Notes: generated by a model not told the origin, from the letters alone. Positions 36,424-49,483 are shown, counted from the first letter of the stretch. The stretch: DNA of 64,000 bases from Mesostigma viride (GCA_009746045.1 RPFO01000312.1:1899639-1963638); one strand, 5' to 3'. Numbers and translations are program-made.

Positions 36424-37930
36424 GGGTCGCCAAGTGGGCCGACCAGCGGGGGGACTAGGTAGTCCGCCGTTGACCTAGGCGGGGCAGGGGGCCCAGCGGG
36501 GCCGGCCAGGGCGGCCGGGCGGGCGGCGGCGGCTGGGAGCAGGGGTGGGGGCGGCGCAGCTGTCCCCACGACCTCGGCCGTGGCCGTGGCCCAGGTACGA
36601 AGCCGCTTGGCTGGGGCGCCGGGGACGTCGTGGCGGTGGGGCCGGCCGAGGCCGTCCGGGTGCCCGAGGCGCTTGTACCAGAACCAGGCCCCCTTGCCGT
36701 CATGCTTCTGCTGGCAGCTGCGCAGGTCCTTGACCATCTGCTGAGCATCTGCCTTCTCAGCCTGCTCGTAGGCGGCCCTCAGAGCTGCTTGCAGCCCAGG
36801 TTTGGCGATCGGATCTCTGTTGCGGCGGAGCATCTGCCTGGCGGCGACCACTGACGGTGCGTGACGGTGGACAGCAAGCTGCCGACGCGGAGGTAAGGTG
36901 GGGAGGGTGCGGGCAGCCAGGCGATACTTGGCGGCGACACCACGGAGGATCACTGAGATATCCCCGGGCGGCGGAATTGCGTGTAACTGCTGTCGGCTGC
37001 CCCCGGCGTCGAAGACGGCCAGGAAATCATCCCTGTGCGACATAGCGGCCTGCTCTGCTGCTGACATCTTGTCGGCATCCTTCAGCACAATACGGAGCAC
37101 TTTCAGATCTGGCTGAGGTGCCAGCTGTCGCGACGGTTTCAACCCAGGAAACCGCAATCTGATGCGAGCGAGCACGAGACGATGATCAGATTCCACTGTG
37201 CTGACAGAATCTTGCAGGACGCGAGCATCGACAACTGAGGGGCGCTGAGCCCGACGTACGCAGACATAATCAAGGCACACCACCCGATCCGACGGCCCAA
37301 AAAAGGTGGCCAGCTGCTCAGCGGGGCGTGCGAAAGAAGCATTGCATGCAACCAGCGCAGCTTCTGCCAGCAGATTCGCAAATAAAGGCGTGTTACCGTT
37401 GGCTGTCGTGTTGGTTGGGGAGTACTGAGCGCCCCCAGTGCCAACTGGCAGCGTGGCGTTGGCGTCGAGCAGCATAACCAGGAAGTGCCGAGCTGGGATG
37501 TTGGCCTCCTCCTCCTTGAGAGCGTCGAAGAAGGCCTGACGTTCCGCCTGAGCTCGACCCGCATGTGCATGGTGCATATCCCACGATAACGGTAAGCGTG
37601 TGGTGTGAATGGCCCTCAGTGGCTGAAAAAGTGGCCACTAGCACACGCGGGGACCGCAGCACGATGGACTGGAGCTGCTCTGATGCTGCCGGCGAGCACA
37701 AGAGGCCCACACCACCTTGGCCCGGCGCGTCGCCGCCACCATTATTAGTGGAACCGCCAGCCGGCACGCAGGTCGTCGACCAGCAGACCGTTGACCGCGT
37801 GCTGAGGGTCAACGGTGCGTCGGTGCTCCTGGACTCCAAGAACAGCGATCTTGTTGTCGGCGCACAGGGCGATCAGCTCGTCGACGCGTCAGATAGACTA
37901 GCTCATAGCTGGCACGAGCCACGAGCCACG
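36424..37930 (-). pseudogene. L1-like LINE ORF2: APE-type endonuclease domain
   Basis: The minus strand begins near 37.9 kb with ELIALCADNKIAVLGVQEHR (the QE of the metal site), shifts frame near 37.74 kb, continues with VIVGYAP, then LLDANATLPVG (the D-x-N-A motif), RVVCLDYVCVRRAQRPS and TVESDHRLVLARI (the SDH motif). This is the exonuclease-endonuclease-phosphatase fold that nicks target DNA in L1-type elements. A linker with KGAWFWYKRLG leads to the CACTA-like insertion. At least one frameshift is visible. The RT part lies at 30.66-31.3 kb. Confidence 0.85.
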
Positions 37931-38059
37931 AGGTAGCCATGGCTGTCGGAGCTCATAACTTTCACGTTTGAGCACCGAATTTAGTCGTGAACATCACTAT
38001 CGCTTTGTCTTTCTAAGACGCACATGCTGATATAATTTTCCGAATCTACGACGCAATAT

Positions 38060-39402
38060 ATGACGAGCAAACGCCCGTCGACGCAACGCAGTTTGGCGGA
38101 TGCGCTCGCCTTTGACAATGCGGCAGCTGAGGCTGCCGCTTCGCCAGATCCGGCAGGCAGCGGTGACACTAGTCGTGCACTGGTGGTCGCCCAGCAACCT
38201 CCCGGCCTCAATGCCTCGCCATCGGCATCGCCTGACCCTAAACGCGCCCGCCCCGCCGACAAAACTGGAGGGCCACGCTGGGCGGAAACACGCTTCTCGG
38301 AACCGCGCTTTCGGCCCCAACCTTTCCAGGTCGATGATTACGACTGGACCACCATTTCTCCGAGTGATGCTATGCATCACATCTTCTTCGGGGACTACGC
38401 CTCGCTTTACGACCTGTGCCTCCATCTCCACGCCACTGGACGCCTCCTCGTCACCGACGGCCGACGCTGGCACAACATCAGCCAGATGTTCGGGTGTCCC
38501 CGCCCCCAACTCCAGCACCGGCGGCGCCGTCCCCCCCGTCTCTTCTCCAGAAGTCTGACGGCGAGATCTGGGCTCCATCCACTGATCTCCGCCCCCGCAT
38601 TCCGTTCCATCCTCACGGAAGCCTTTCAGCAGCACGTGACCCCCCTTGCTGCCGACGTAGCAGCAATCGGTGGCACGCTGACTGCTGAACTTCCTCACAT
38701 TTCCACCGCCGCCGCCTCCACCTCCACGTACTGCCATTTCCGCCTCCACTGCCGACATCCAAGCCCAGCTCCTCGACCTCGACAAACGCCTTCAAGCTAC
38801 CGCCACCGCCCTTGAGAGCTTGCATGACACCGCCGGCCTCACCGCCCAGGCGGTGAAGGACATCGCCGCCCAGCCGGCGCCTGCTGGCCCGGCCGGCGAT
38901 GCTCCCTCCACCTGGGCGGACTTGCTTAAGCAGCACACCACCTCCACCACCTCCACCATCTCGGCACAACTCAAGCAACAAGCCCTCGACCTTCGCGAGG
39001 AAGCCGACATCGCCCGGCGCAGCCACAATGTCATCGTCAAGCACTTCGACCAGCCGGCAGGTGAGACCTCCACGAGCCTTCTTGAGGCATTTAAGCGCGA
39101 CATTTTTGCCCCCATGCTACTCACTGGTGAGCTAGCTGGACATGTCGGCTGTCCGCCTCCCCCGCGCGCGGGGGAAGGCTGGCCCGGCACCCGTGCTCCT
39201 CACCTTTAAGTACATGGCGGACAAGCTGTCGTTCCTTAAATGCCGCAAGAAGCTCTCGGAGACTCGCTTCACGCTGGACGACGACTTGACCCTGGCCCAG
39301 CACCAGCGGCGACGCGAGCTATGGCCGACCTACCTTCAGCTCCGGCAGAGCGCATTGAAGGGGGAAGCCGGTATACTGGAGGGGGGCGGTCATCCACGTT
39401 GA
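38060..39402 (+). pseudogene. LINE ORF1-like RNA-binding protein, broken in three frames
   Basis: ATG at 38060 starts MTSKRPSTQRSLADALAF with a Ser/Pro/Ala-rich N-terminus and a conserved block around DYDWTTISPSDAMHHIFFGD. After about 38480 coding character moves frame. Near 38740 a coiled coil appears (IQAQLLDLDKRLQATATALE), then TWADLLKQH and RRSHNVIVKHFDQPA, the start of an L1 ORF1 RRM/CTD-like core. A further shift near 39140 leads to APVLLTFKYMADKLSFLKCR and DDLTLAQHQRRRELWPTYLQ, the C-terminal domain. It lies on the plus strand, head-to-head with the endonuclease on the minus strand. Confidence 0.7.
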
Positions 39403-40640
39403 CCACAAGCCCTGGCAGGCCCCCCCTGCCACCTCAGACTAGGGAATATATACCAGTAGTGTAGATTAGTCAGGCTTAGCCTAGCATGTGGCCCACGCGC
39501 ATGTGCGCCCATAATGGCCCCCATGGATGATGCCTTCAGAATTTAGCCACGCCCTGCCTATAATGGGACCCCGGCCCATGGATGTCGCATTAAGAATTTA
39601 GCCATGCTATGCTACGCAGAGAGATGCTCTCTGTCGAGAAGCCATGCCCTAGCTCTTGTATAGCCATGATGATCTTCCCCCACATGACATACTCCCCCTT
39701 AGCTGGGCATAATGAGTGTGAAGATCATGAGGGTGCAGGTGCCCTGGTGCACCTAGATCGAGCTAGGTAGCTTACATTCCCACCCTTGCAGGCCGGAAGT
39801 AGCCCAGAATGTATTAAAAGCCATATGCCCCTTCTCAGGGATATGTGCTACATGTACTCCCAACGGAGTTATGTTTCTAATTAATTAATAGCTGGCACCC
39901 CATGTTCCCCTCCCACTGAGGACTTATGCTCACGTGGCGCAGTCACGTGTACACTAATTAATCAATTAATAGCTGGCACCAAGCCGGCCGCACAGCCCGG
40001 GCGTTGTGTCCTCATGCGCTGCGCGCGCCGGCCGGGCCACCTAGCTCCGTGGACTTTCCGCTTTAGGCTAGGCATGCAGACATGCATGTGCTACCCTAGA
40101 CGGGGCGGGCTCACGCCCGGGGAACCCCGGCTGGCTGTCGGTAATATGAAGTGAGACAACTATGCCTGCTGTAGGACGCATGGCGATCCAACGCCGTGGA
40201 AGGACTAGGGTAGTTGTCTGAGAGGAAAGACGCGAAGGCCGCGGCGGGAGCTGCGTGGCTATCTCTAGGTAGACCTGCATGGAGGGAGACATGCAAAGGG
40301 TAACAAGAAAGGTTGATAGGGAAAACACACACGCACACACATGCACACACACTGACACTGACCACCACCACTATCGACACAAACAACCAAAACTAAGAAG
40401 GAAAATTGGGAACGCATACACAGTCATCGTACACGAAGGGGCTAAAAGAATGAGTAAGGAGTATAGTACATTACAAAGGGAAAAAAAAGAAAAAGAAAAA
40501 GAAAGAAAGAAAAATGAAAAGAAAATGTAAATGTTATTAATCATTAAAATTAAAAATTAAATTATAACATGCCTCCGTTATATTATAACATCCCTGTGGG
40601 CAAGCCTCCTCCCCCCAAGCGGAGGAGGCGTTTTGATGAC
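39403..40640. mobile_element. retroposon 3'-end sequences and LINE C-terminal remnant
   Basis: Holds (TTAA)-type tails near 39880 and 39955, the phrase CCTCCCACTGAGGACTTATG (also near 46140), a segment at about 40010-40170 repeated inverted at about 46790-46980, a CA-rich stretch at 40328 and an A/G-rich stretch to 40530. At 40587-40640 the plus strand encodes PVGKPPPPKRRRRF, the same extreme C-terminus that is read on the minus strand at 44.83 kb. Confidence 0.6.
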
Positions 40641-43600
40641 ACATCACCTAAAATCGGTCCGTCCGGTTACATGAGATCCTGGGAATTTTGGCGCGAACGC
40701 GTCGCGTTGAGGACGACGGGACCAGAAAAATTCCACCTCGCATGGCTGTCGACCCTATGTCCGCCGGAATATCAGTCATAAGTCAATTATGCATGTTAAG
40801 TCGCTGCGATGGATGCAAACGACGCGTAAACTCTCCTGCTTTGCGATGATGCATGGTAGATATTATTCGCGTGTGTTCATGCGTCAAAATAATTCGCAAA
40901 CTGAGACGCTATTTTTTTGTGTCAGCCAGATCTGGAATTGGCAGCGAAAATGCATGTTTATTAATTGTGGGGGAAACTTTTTTGTTGGAAGCTCACAATT
41001 CCCAAAAGGTCGAATCCGAATGGGCTTCAAGTCTACTTTCACGAGCGCTGATCAGTTTTTCGAGAAACGAATCACATTTTCCAGGCTGTCGCATTACCTG
41101 CCGGCAGGTCAGATTTTGCTGTTTTCAGTGACGTTTACGACCGTCCTTGCTTGATGCGTTTCTTCCTTTTTTTCGGCTCACGGCATGGCGGGGCTTGTTC
41201 CAACATGCCTGCGGAGGTGTAAGCTGTGTAGCCATGATTTAAAAGTCACATATTGCTCTCGCGCCACCATCTGTTACTGCTCGACACTGCAAGAAACACT
41301 GGTTGCCTGCTCGCAACGCAAGCACAAGCACGACAACGGTGCCCTTATCCACATCCAGGCGTGTATTTCCGAGAAAAACTTCAGGCTTTTGTCGCGGCAT
41401 ACCTTCGGTGTTCCAAGCCGTTCACCGCTCCCCGAAATAGTCTTATGACTCGCTTTAAAAGCATTGTGGGTTCGCGTCCGCCATCTCCGGCGGGTGCTGA
41501 CACGAGATGTTTGCGCTGAACCTGGACTGCAAGGTCGCCCGCTACCGGTCAGCTGTACGTATTTAGCAAGCTCTGGATGATATTGTCATGGTTTTGGTGC
41601 AGGAAGGTGCTGTGGGGGGGTCTATCTCACCTCTTTACCTAGCTTTCCTTCTCCTAGCTTGACAGCTAAGTTTGCATCAGGAAGTCATGCTTGTTGACAA
41701 AGCTCGATGGATGTCAACCTTGGGATGTGCTGTGAAGGTGTTAGCATGCTTGCTTGAAGAATTGAATGCGTATGTGTGCAAGCAATCGACATTTTTTTTA
41801 AAGGGCAGTAGGTAGCAGCCACGTTCTTATTCAATTGTGTCAGGACGTCTATGTTGCCTTTACTGCACTCTGTCCTAGAGGAGTTTGATGCCACTGTAGA
41901 TGACTATGACCAGTGGGGTGGTGAGGATGGGCCGGTGTGCTGGGGTGCGCCTGAACACTACAATACGCTTCCGCGGACACCTTTTTCAGCGGGGAAAGTG
42001 CCCCCGGGCTTCCGGGGCAAATTCAGCAAGCGCTGCGGAACTTAGATACTAAAAATTCGTTTTTGGTTCGTACCGTACAGCCAATCATTTTGCGCCCGGA
42101 TCAAATTGTGATCTGGGCACTGAACACGAAAATTTCAGCGGAACGTACGAAACACCAACGCAACTACAGAAAATTTTCAGTGACGAAACTGTAGTACCGT
42201 GTACCAAGCAAAATGTAGTAGGACTTCGCTAAATTCACGTTCGGAATTTTTCCCCGCAAGATTCCCCCGCAAGATTCCCCCGCACGATTCCCCCCGCTAG
42301 GTTCAGGCTCCAGTCGATGCTCGCCAAATGGCGCAAAAAAAGAAACATATGTTAAAATCAACGGTGCGAATCCTCGTTACCGCTCGGGTAACATTCTCAC
42401 TCATTTCGCGTCTCCTACGAACCGTATTGTAGTGAAGGGCATCTTGGATCACGTGACCCTTAGGCAATCATGCCAGGCTGTGCAGTTTATGGCTTGTGGT
42501 GTATGGATGCAGCGGGTGAAGCAGGTTGTCGTTGCCATGGCCTGTGTTAGTGAACTCTATCATCTTTTAACTTACCCAAAGCCCCCCTAGACCTAGACTG
42601 CCTCGCCTTCTTTGAGGGGTTGCCTTCTTTGAGGAGTGCCATGTCTTGAAAGGTTTGTTGGGGCCCAGGCCTTTCAGAGTAGGTTGAGGTGGAGAGGGGT
42701 GGCACACTGCTAGGTGATGGCAGGGCCATCAATGTGATGCACCTTACGTTGGGATGGGGACCATGCATTTGTTCTTGTTGCTAGCATGGGCAGGGTGAGC
42801 GGCTGCCGGGGAGTAAGGTGTAAGTGCTAATTGTGCCACTGTCCGAAAGGGGAGCTCCATGCAGTGGGCAAACAGCGTTGCAAGCGTACACTTAACACAA
42901 ATGTGGTCTGATGCACTCAGCTGACCTGCCATGTCTCTTGATATGCACCAAACCACACTAAAGGCTTGATATAGCCGGTAGGAAATGCATGTGCATGCAG
43001 TGTCAAAAGCAGGGAGGGACATTGTTAGCACATGAGTGCATGTGATTGTAAAGCGATGAGTGTGAGCCTCCCCGTGCCATCCCATGCATTTTACACCTAT
43101 TTTTGGCAATCCCCCATCACGCCGCAATTATGCACCGCCTATGCAAGGGGGATGAATAGACAGTTCTAGGTGTATTGAGGGATGAGATAAGGATAAACAT
43201 GAGGAGCCATGCAGGCTAAAAAGGAAGGGCGATGTCAACAGTGTGTTTGCCCAGATTTTGATGTCAGGAGGGGCTGAAAGATCAGTGGCCACGATAAACC
43301 TAGGTGGATTACATGAGAGATGACACGACCATGAGAGGGTGGTAGATGAGTTCAACTGAGAAGAGCTAGCATTACATGCACAGATTCTTAATGACCTATG
43401 GACTGTCCAAGGGTTGGAGTTCAGTGCACGTTCCAAAGACTATGATGAGCATGACGATGATGGCAAGGGGGCGGGGGGGCGCAATTAGGACAGGCACTGA
43501 TGCAGAATCATGTTGCACAGCAGCTAGGTGCTGAGCTCAATCGAATAGCAGCCCAAGCCACTGCTGTCCTTGATTGCGCCTTGTATTTCCATGTAGCAGA

Positions 43601-44590
43601 GAGGCACCTGGCAGATATATATGTGGATTAGCTGCTAAAAGACACGCACAGCAGGGGTGCCCAGCAGAGTGGGCCAAGTACTGCAAAGGAGATTGTGTGT
43701 GCTGCCGAGCGGGGCCCGTTTAGAAAAGAGACTGGTCAGCCGACAGGCACGACTGGTCAGCCAAGCTCCCCTTCTTGAGGCTTGTAGGCACTACGGTGCT
43801 TGTTCCGAATGCCAGCATCTACTGTGATTGATGGAGATTTTGTCCCTTGATGATCGCTTTTTTAGTCTGTGTTGGTTAATGTATCCAGCCCCAGTGGCAT
43901 GTATATGAATCCCATGACAGCCATGACGATAATTGAGTGAAGAATGCAAAGTTTTCCAAGACAATGGCGCAGAATATGGAGTATTTTGGCAAAAATCGCT
44001 CTATTTCTGCTTGCATCCGTCACTTTCAGTGGGCCGGCAGTGGTCCTAGTATGTCCAACTTGTGTTCTAGTGTAAATTCAAGTATTGTGCTACTATTGTG
44101 ACGAATTCTGGCATGATTGGGCCACATATGTGCTGGCAGGGGCTTCATAAGTTTGAAAATAATGCACTAAAACGGTGTTTTGGCTCATGTATGCCAGAAT
44201 TATAGCACATAGTTTGGTCCTACATTGCATACTTAAGGGCGGTTTTTGTCTTTGGATGTAAATTAATAAGCATGACCATTTCCAACTGAATTGGACTACA
44301 TTTACTACTTGTGTGTGGCTGCTATGCCTCCTTATACCTGGAAAACATCGTTTTTTGCACTTTTCCACGTCACGGTTTGATGCTAAAAATAGTTCAGTTG
44401 GCCCCCCAATTTATGTGATGTGAACAGGGTCCTAGGGGGACCTTAAGTCCAGAAAGGCACCCCGATCTGACTATATGTGTGGAAGATATGACCCCATGTA
44501 ACAAAAAAGGCCATTTTTAGGTGATGTGAGTAGTGTAGTTATAGATAGGATTTTCTAGACTAGATAGCTTAGAGTTTGGATAGTTCGATC
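40641..44590. other. no recognisable gene
   Basis: I found no motif on either strand. One plus-strand frame of 64 codons at 41851-42045 (acidic, then Gly/Pro/Lys-rich) could be an exon but has no recognisable features. Three near-identical CCCCGCA-GATTC phrases occur at 42250-42290. Confidence 0.5.
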
Positions 44591-44599
44591 ACGCGGCTT

Positions 44600-45790
44600 C
44601 CTCCACCCCATCCATCATGGAATATGTGCTACATGATCTCCCCACGGAGGCATGTTATAATTTAATTTAATTATTATTCCGTTGGGAGATCATGTAGCAC
44701 ATTTTCCTTGATGGATGGGTGGCCGGAGTGGAGGGAGCGTATACGTAATCGAACTAACTAACCTAACTCTAAGCTATCTAGTCTCGAAACATCCTAACTA
44801 CACTACTAATCAAAACGCCGCCTCCTCTTGGGGGGAGGTGGCTTGCCCACAGGGGCTGGCGTGTGAGCCTTGACAATCTTCTGCCACCGCGCGTCTTGTT
44901 CTGCATGGCAGTCCAAAGAAGGGAGAGAGAGTGGATGCGGTGTTCAAACTGGGCTGGGACCACTAGGTCGGCCAGCAACATCTGGATGTAGTTCGTGGCA
45001 TGTTTCCCTATCGTTCCTTTTGGGAATGCCCTTGGGGCCAGGCCAGGTCAGAATATGCCGCCCTGGCTGGCCAAGCCGCTGGGGGCCTGCCAGACCAAGG
45101 GCGGTGTCGACCTGGCTGGTGCGAGCAAGGTGTCCTACAAATGCTATCCTACGCTGCCTAATCTCGTCCGAAATACGAGGCATACCCTGATACAAAGACT
45201 CTAATGACGGGCGCTTGGCAAACCGGCCGGGCCCACTTCAAATGTTCCGAAAAGTGTGACACTTTTTGTCGTTTTTTGCACTTTTTCGACGATCGTCACT
45301 CTGCAGAGTGATTCGCCGTGCGAAATCGTGCGAAATTGTGCGAAATTTGCTGAAATCGTGTGAAATTTGCTGAAATCGTGCGAAATTGTGCGAAATTTGC
45401 TGAAATCGTGCGAAATTTCATGTGAAAAATGTCGACGGTAAAAATTTTTGATGTGCACAACGTGTGTGAATCCATGCGAAATTTTGTCAAACGTCACTCC
45501 CCAAAACGACCCTTGGTTGAAATCCATGCGAAATCGTGCGAAATCATGCAAAATTGTGCGAAATCGTGCGAAATCGTGCGAAAATGTGTGAAAATTTTGC
45601 GAAAATCACGCAAAAATCACGCGAACTCGTGCGAAATTTTATTTTTTTTTTGCGAAAATAGCGAAAAAGTGTCACACACTTGGCTTGGACGGCGGAACAT
45701 TTGAAGTGGGCCCGGCCAACCCTACGTTCAGGACCTGTCGGAGCATCCTGTAAACCGTGCCGTCTAGCTTAGCTGCCAGTGGTAAATGGT
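44600..45790 (-). pseudogene. LINE ORF2 C-terminus and 3' end, split by a MITE
   Basis: The minus strand reads AAKLDGTVYRMLRQVLNVG (45.73-45.79 kb), then after the 45229-45713 insertion SLYQGMPRISDEIRQRRIAF and VGHLARTSQVDTAL, then PVGKPPPPKRRRRF near 44.84 kb and a 3' UTR. This is the conserved order found after the RT domain in L1-type ORF2. Two 3' ends meet near 44.65 kb: CTACATGATCTCCCCACGGA and its inverted partner flank an A/T-rich tail. Confidence 0.8.
45229..45713. mobile_element. 485-bp MITE-like element inside the LINE fragment
   Basis: Inverted termini GGGCCCACTTCAAATGTTCC at both ends, then AAAAGTGTGACAC subterminally. GGCC is found on both sides (45225-45228, 45714-45717), a possible 4-bp target duplication, though the palindromic GGGCCC makes the border ambiguous. 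The interior is a degenerate tandem of GCGAAATCGT / GTGCGAAAT in both orientations. No coding capacity. Confidence 0.75.
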
Positions 45791-46610
45791 AATAATACGA
45801 ACAATAAATAAAGACAAAGTAAAGAGTAATTAGAAATAACAAAAACAAAAATGGAATAAAGGGAAGGTCATTGCTGGGATGTGGTGAGGCACAGGCGATG
45901 ATGGACGGAGGCAGATGACGCGTAAAGATATGTGGCAGACAGTAATGAAGGCCAACACGCCCCAGTCGGTGGGGCCTCCGGCCGCTCGCGACTGCGTATG
46001 GCATTCACAGCGATTCGGCGGGCCGTGGTGCCCACAACCCTGTAATTATTTAATTAATTAATGGACACGTGACTGCGCAACCCTGTAACTAGGACCTAGA
46101 TAGCTTACATCATCCATTCCATCCCATGGATGTTCCCCTCCCACTGAGGACTTGTATGCTCACGTGACGCAGTCACGAGTCTATTATAATTAATTAATTA
46201 ATCCACCCCACCATCCCATATTCATTTCCCCGAGGACTTATCAAGGAGACAACCAAGGAGACAACTTATGCTCACGTGACGCATGCAGCTGCGTGTAATT
46301 AATTAATTAATTAATTAAGGAACGACTATTTTTTTAAAAAAATTATAAAATGACTCCGTTGGGAGATCATGTAGCACGTACGTATTCCATGATGGGTGGG
46401 GGTGAGCGAAGCCGCGAAACCTCACTAAGCTAACTAACTCTAGGCCAATAATCTAAGCTACAAAAATGAAAAATCCCAGCTATTCTACTCAGCAAAGCGC
46501 GCCTTCCTCCTGGGGGGGGGGAAGGCAGCTAGCCTTGCCCACAGAGGCTGCATTCATGGCGTGTGGGCCTATAGACAATGGTCTGCCACCTCTTCTTGAG
46601 GAACAACTAT
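45791..46610 (-). mobile_element. cluster of LINE/retroposon 3' ends with (TTAA)n tails
   Basis: Four A/T tails of TTAATTAA type (46050, 46185, 46300, and a T/A run at 46330) separate copies of the phrase GAGGACTT...GCTCACGTGACGC. From about 46350 the sequence TCCGTTGGGAGATCATGTAG and the minus-strand remnant of a GKASCLPP-RRKAR-type C-terminus match the LINE at 44.6-44.9 kb. Confidence 0.6.
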
Positions 46611-46789
46611 GAGTTACTACTCACGTCTCATGTTTGCTTGTCTGTATAGTACTAGTACTTCTGTGCTACGAATATTCACAAGAAGAACATGCCGGCATAT
46701 ACATCAGTATTCGCCCTGCGCCCTGCTCATGCTCTATATTAAATTAGTCATGATCATGTCACTGACTTGTATCTGCCTCCATATTACTG

Positions 46790-47345
46790 ACAAACCAGGA
46801 GGCTGCCCGGGTGTGAGCCCGTACGTCACGTCTAGGGTAGCACATGTCCATGCCGAGTCTATCACGAAAAGTCCACGGGCGGGGGCCCGGCCGGCCTGCC
46901 GCGCGCGGCCTGGGGCACGCCAGGTCAGTGAGGACACATGAACGCCCACGTCCAGGCATAGTTGTCTCACTTCATACCGCCCAGGCTGGGCGGGCTTGGT
47001 GCCCAGCTAGTCTATCTGATGTGTCTACCTGATCTGTGCGGGCCAGGTCGGCCCAGCGAGGCCCAGGCGCCTGTGCCTAAGAATGTGGGAAACACAGGGC
47101 AAATCAGCGTTCGACAAAGTCTCATTACTAATGTGCAAACCAAAGGGGATGTTAGGCCTTGCGCAGCATCTTGGTCATGTTGCCGTCGAGGGGTTGCTCC
47201 AGCTCCTGCGTCGATCAGTGTCCAGGTCTCGGCGCTGTAGGCCTGTCAGGATCGTCAGAATGACGACCTTGAAGAGGTCACGCTTAACGATCCGGCATAG
47301 GCCGGGCGGGGTTGCTCCACCAGCGGCGGTGGTCATGGAGTTGTG
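46790..47345 (-). pseudogene. second decayed LINE ORF2 C-terminal fragment
   Basis: The minus strand reads FKVVILTILT near 47.25 kb, then SNETLSNADLPCVSHILRHR and RRLGLAG. It is the same family as the plus-strand fragment at 16.38-16.65 kb. Several stops. The part from 46.79 to 46.98 kb is the inverted match of 40.01-40.17 kb. Confidence 0.65.
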
Positions 47346-47784
47346 CCCACAACACAATATGGTGTCGTATACAATACTATGTACAAATTAACGCCAATAG
47401 AAACTCGCCTCCAAACATATATATCTCGCTCCGGCCTCTTATTTAGTTTCAAGGTACCTCTTAATTAATCTCGGCCCCCGCCCTCCGCTAATTTGCTAAT
47501 TTGCTAAAAAAGAGCCAATTTTGATCAGACTACATGCAGTTACTTATAGAAGCATGCATGTATATGGCCGCGGCATGCTTTAATTAGCTACGTTTACCAT
47601 GGTCCGATTCTACGGTTTGATCGATACGTATATACATCATCATTCTGGAGGCCTGCACTAGGTTGCATGTGCGTCTCATTGATTAATTAATAAGAGCAGC
47701 TTATCCGGCCGCGTCAATATAACGGCAGGCCGCAGGCTCGAGCTTCCATTAATTATTTTATTTATTCACTAACTAATTAATTAA
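47346..47784. other. A/T-rich spacer with TTAA tails
   Basis: No gene seen; the stretch ends in (TTAA)n at 47770-47788, where the next element begins. Confidence 0.5.
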
Positions 47785-47788
47785 TTAA

Positions 47789-49479
47789 CCCCTAAATGGT
47801 CTTGCGGCCGATTTTCCGCCAAAAATCGAGTTCCAGCCGATGCATCGGCCCCTTCTCGGGCGACCAAATGCCGCGAAAACTATTGAGAATTAGGAAACGT
47901 TTAGCTGAGAAGATCGAAAGTTTATAAAATACTCTAAAGCATGGTATATGGGTTTGCATACTTCTGACAAAGTTATTGAGGTGTTCTGGCCGGTCAAAGT
48001 ACAAGGGGTCAGGGTACTTTTTCACGTACAACGTGCATTCCGGAAAACGACGACCTGGCCATGGCGGCTTGCGCCCACGCATGGCATTTACGTCTTCGTT
48101 CGAATTTTCTGACCAAACTTAGGATATTGATTTTATACGTCCTAAACGGATCATACAGGCCAATTTTTGGTTCGCGGGAATGCCATTTGATAGGTGTCGG
48201 CAGCGTTCTTGCTGGAAAAAACTGCGATCAGGCCGGACGATAGAAACGTTGATAGCAATACCTTTCCGGCGTATTTTAAAGGATATATCGGTTTCTTTGT
48301 ACTTTTTATGATACATATTAGTCGTAAACGTGCAAGGGTGGCCAGAAATCGCCGAATCCAGCGACCATGCTGCACAACTTTGGTGTGCCGAAATGCGCCA
48401 TTTTGCGGCCACCGCCTGGGCCAAGGTAACGCCATCCATGCCTGGTAAAGCTTAAGCATCGTTTTCCTATCGATGTTTGACGTTTATGTATACGTTCTAG
48501 CTTGTGTAGCACATTCTTTTTGCATTATTCATGCTATTTCTTGACCCTGGCCTGGCCCCTTTCTAAAACACCCTTCTTAGATGCTTCCCTCAGTCAGTTG
48601 ACCTGCCACAGGGTGATGGTGATAAGTTTTAGAGGCTGTATGGGTTTGAATACCTCCATGTATGTTTGTTATACATTTCCCATACACATATTGCATGAGT
48701 GTGAGGCAGTTGGCTGGTCTCTGTGGTATCATCAAGCACGTAACTGGTGAGTAAAAGCTTCCCATTGACAGCATGTGCCACCAGGTGTGCTGGCCATCAC
48801 CTGGCAAGCTATAGCAGCTTAGGCCTAGTTTATCCTTGCTAGGGCAGGCTGAAATAGGCTCAACATCACTAGTTTGTTGGTGGCTGCCTCCTAGAATGCA
48901 TGCCTTGCGTAGGGTATCCGTACCACGTTACCTACGTGCATGGACAAGGTAGCACCTGCACATAGGTGCCATGTAAGGGCAGTGTGATGATGCAGTTATG
49001 TTTCCCCATCATTGTGGAAGGGAAATGTATTGTTTGGCATGGTTGGTGGCCATATTAGTAGGTAGTATGCCCACCCTTACCCCCTTGGTTGCTTTTTACC
49101 AACGGTACCCCTATGGGCTGTACTGGGTGTAACTGCTGGTATACCCATCCAAATGATGACCCCAATGGCTCAAACTGTTCAGCAACTAATTGTTTATCAT
49201 CCCTGAAGTGGTAGGTGCCTAGGTCTTATAACATAATTCAAAATGCACATTCTACCAAAAATGAAAACGCGCGTCTTGACCCCCCTGACTTTGACGGCAG
49301 TTATATATGGCCTACCCTGCATGTATGTGAGGTTGTGATATACCAACCCGAAGGGCAACTCATGGACATGCTTGGCCCCCAAGGACAGCCATTGGATATG
49401 GGTAGGTTGGATGGCATCTGGTTTGCAAAATTGTGAAGATCCAGCCGATTTATCGGCAGGATCTCAGACCATTTAGGGG
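47789..49479. mobile_element. piggyBac-like non-autonomous transposon, 1.69 kb
   Basis: TTAA at 47785-47788 and 49480-49483. Inverted termini are CCCCTAAATGGTCT on the left and AGACCATTTAGGGG on the right, and subterminal CAGCCGAT...ATCGGC blocks recur on both sides (47833, 49442). TTAA duplication with a CCC-type terminus is the piggyBac signature. No transposase frame is seen. Confidence 0.8.
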
Positions 49480-49483
49480 TTAA

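Noticed and set aside
41851-42045. Small acidic ORF as a gene
   Set aside because: No motif, no splice context that I can defend; mentioned only as a possible exon.
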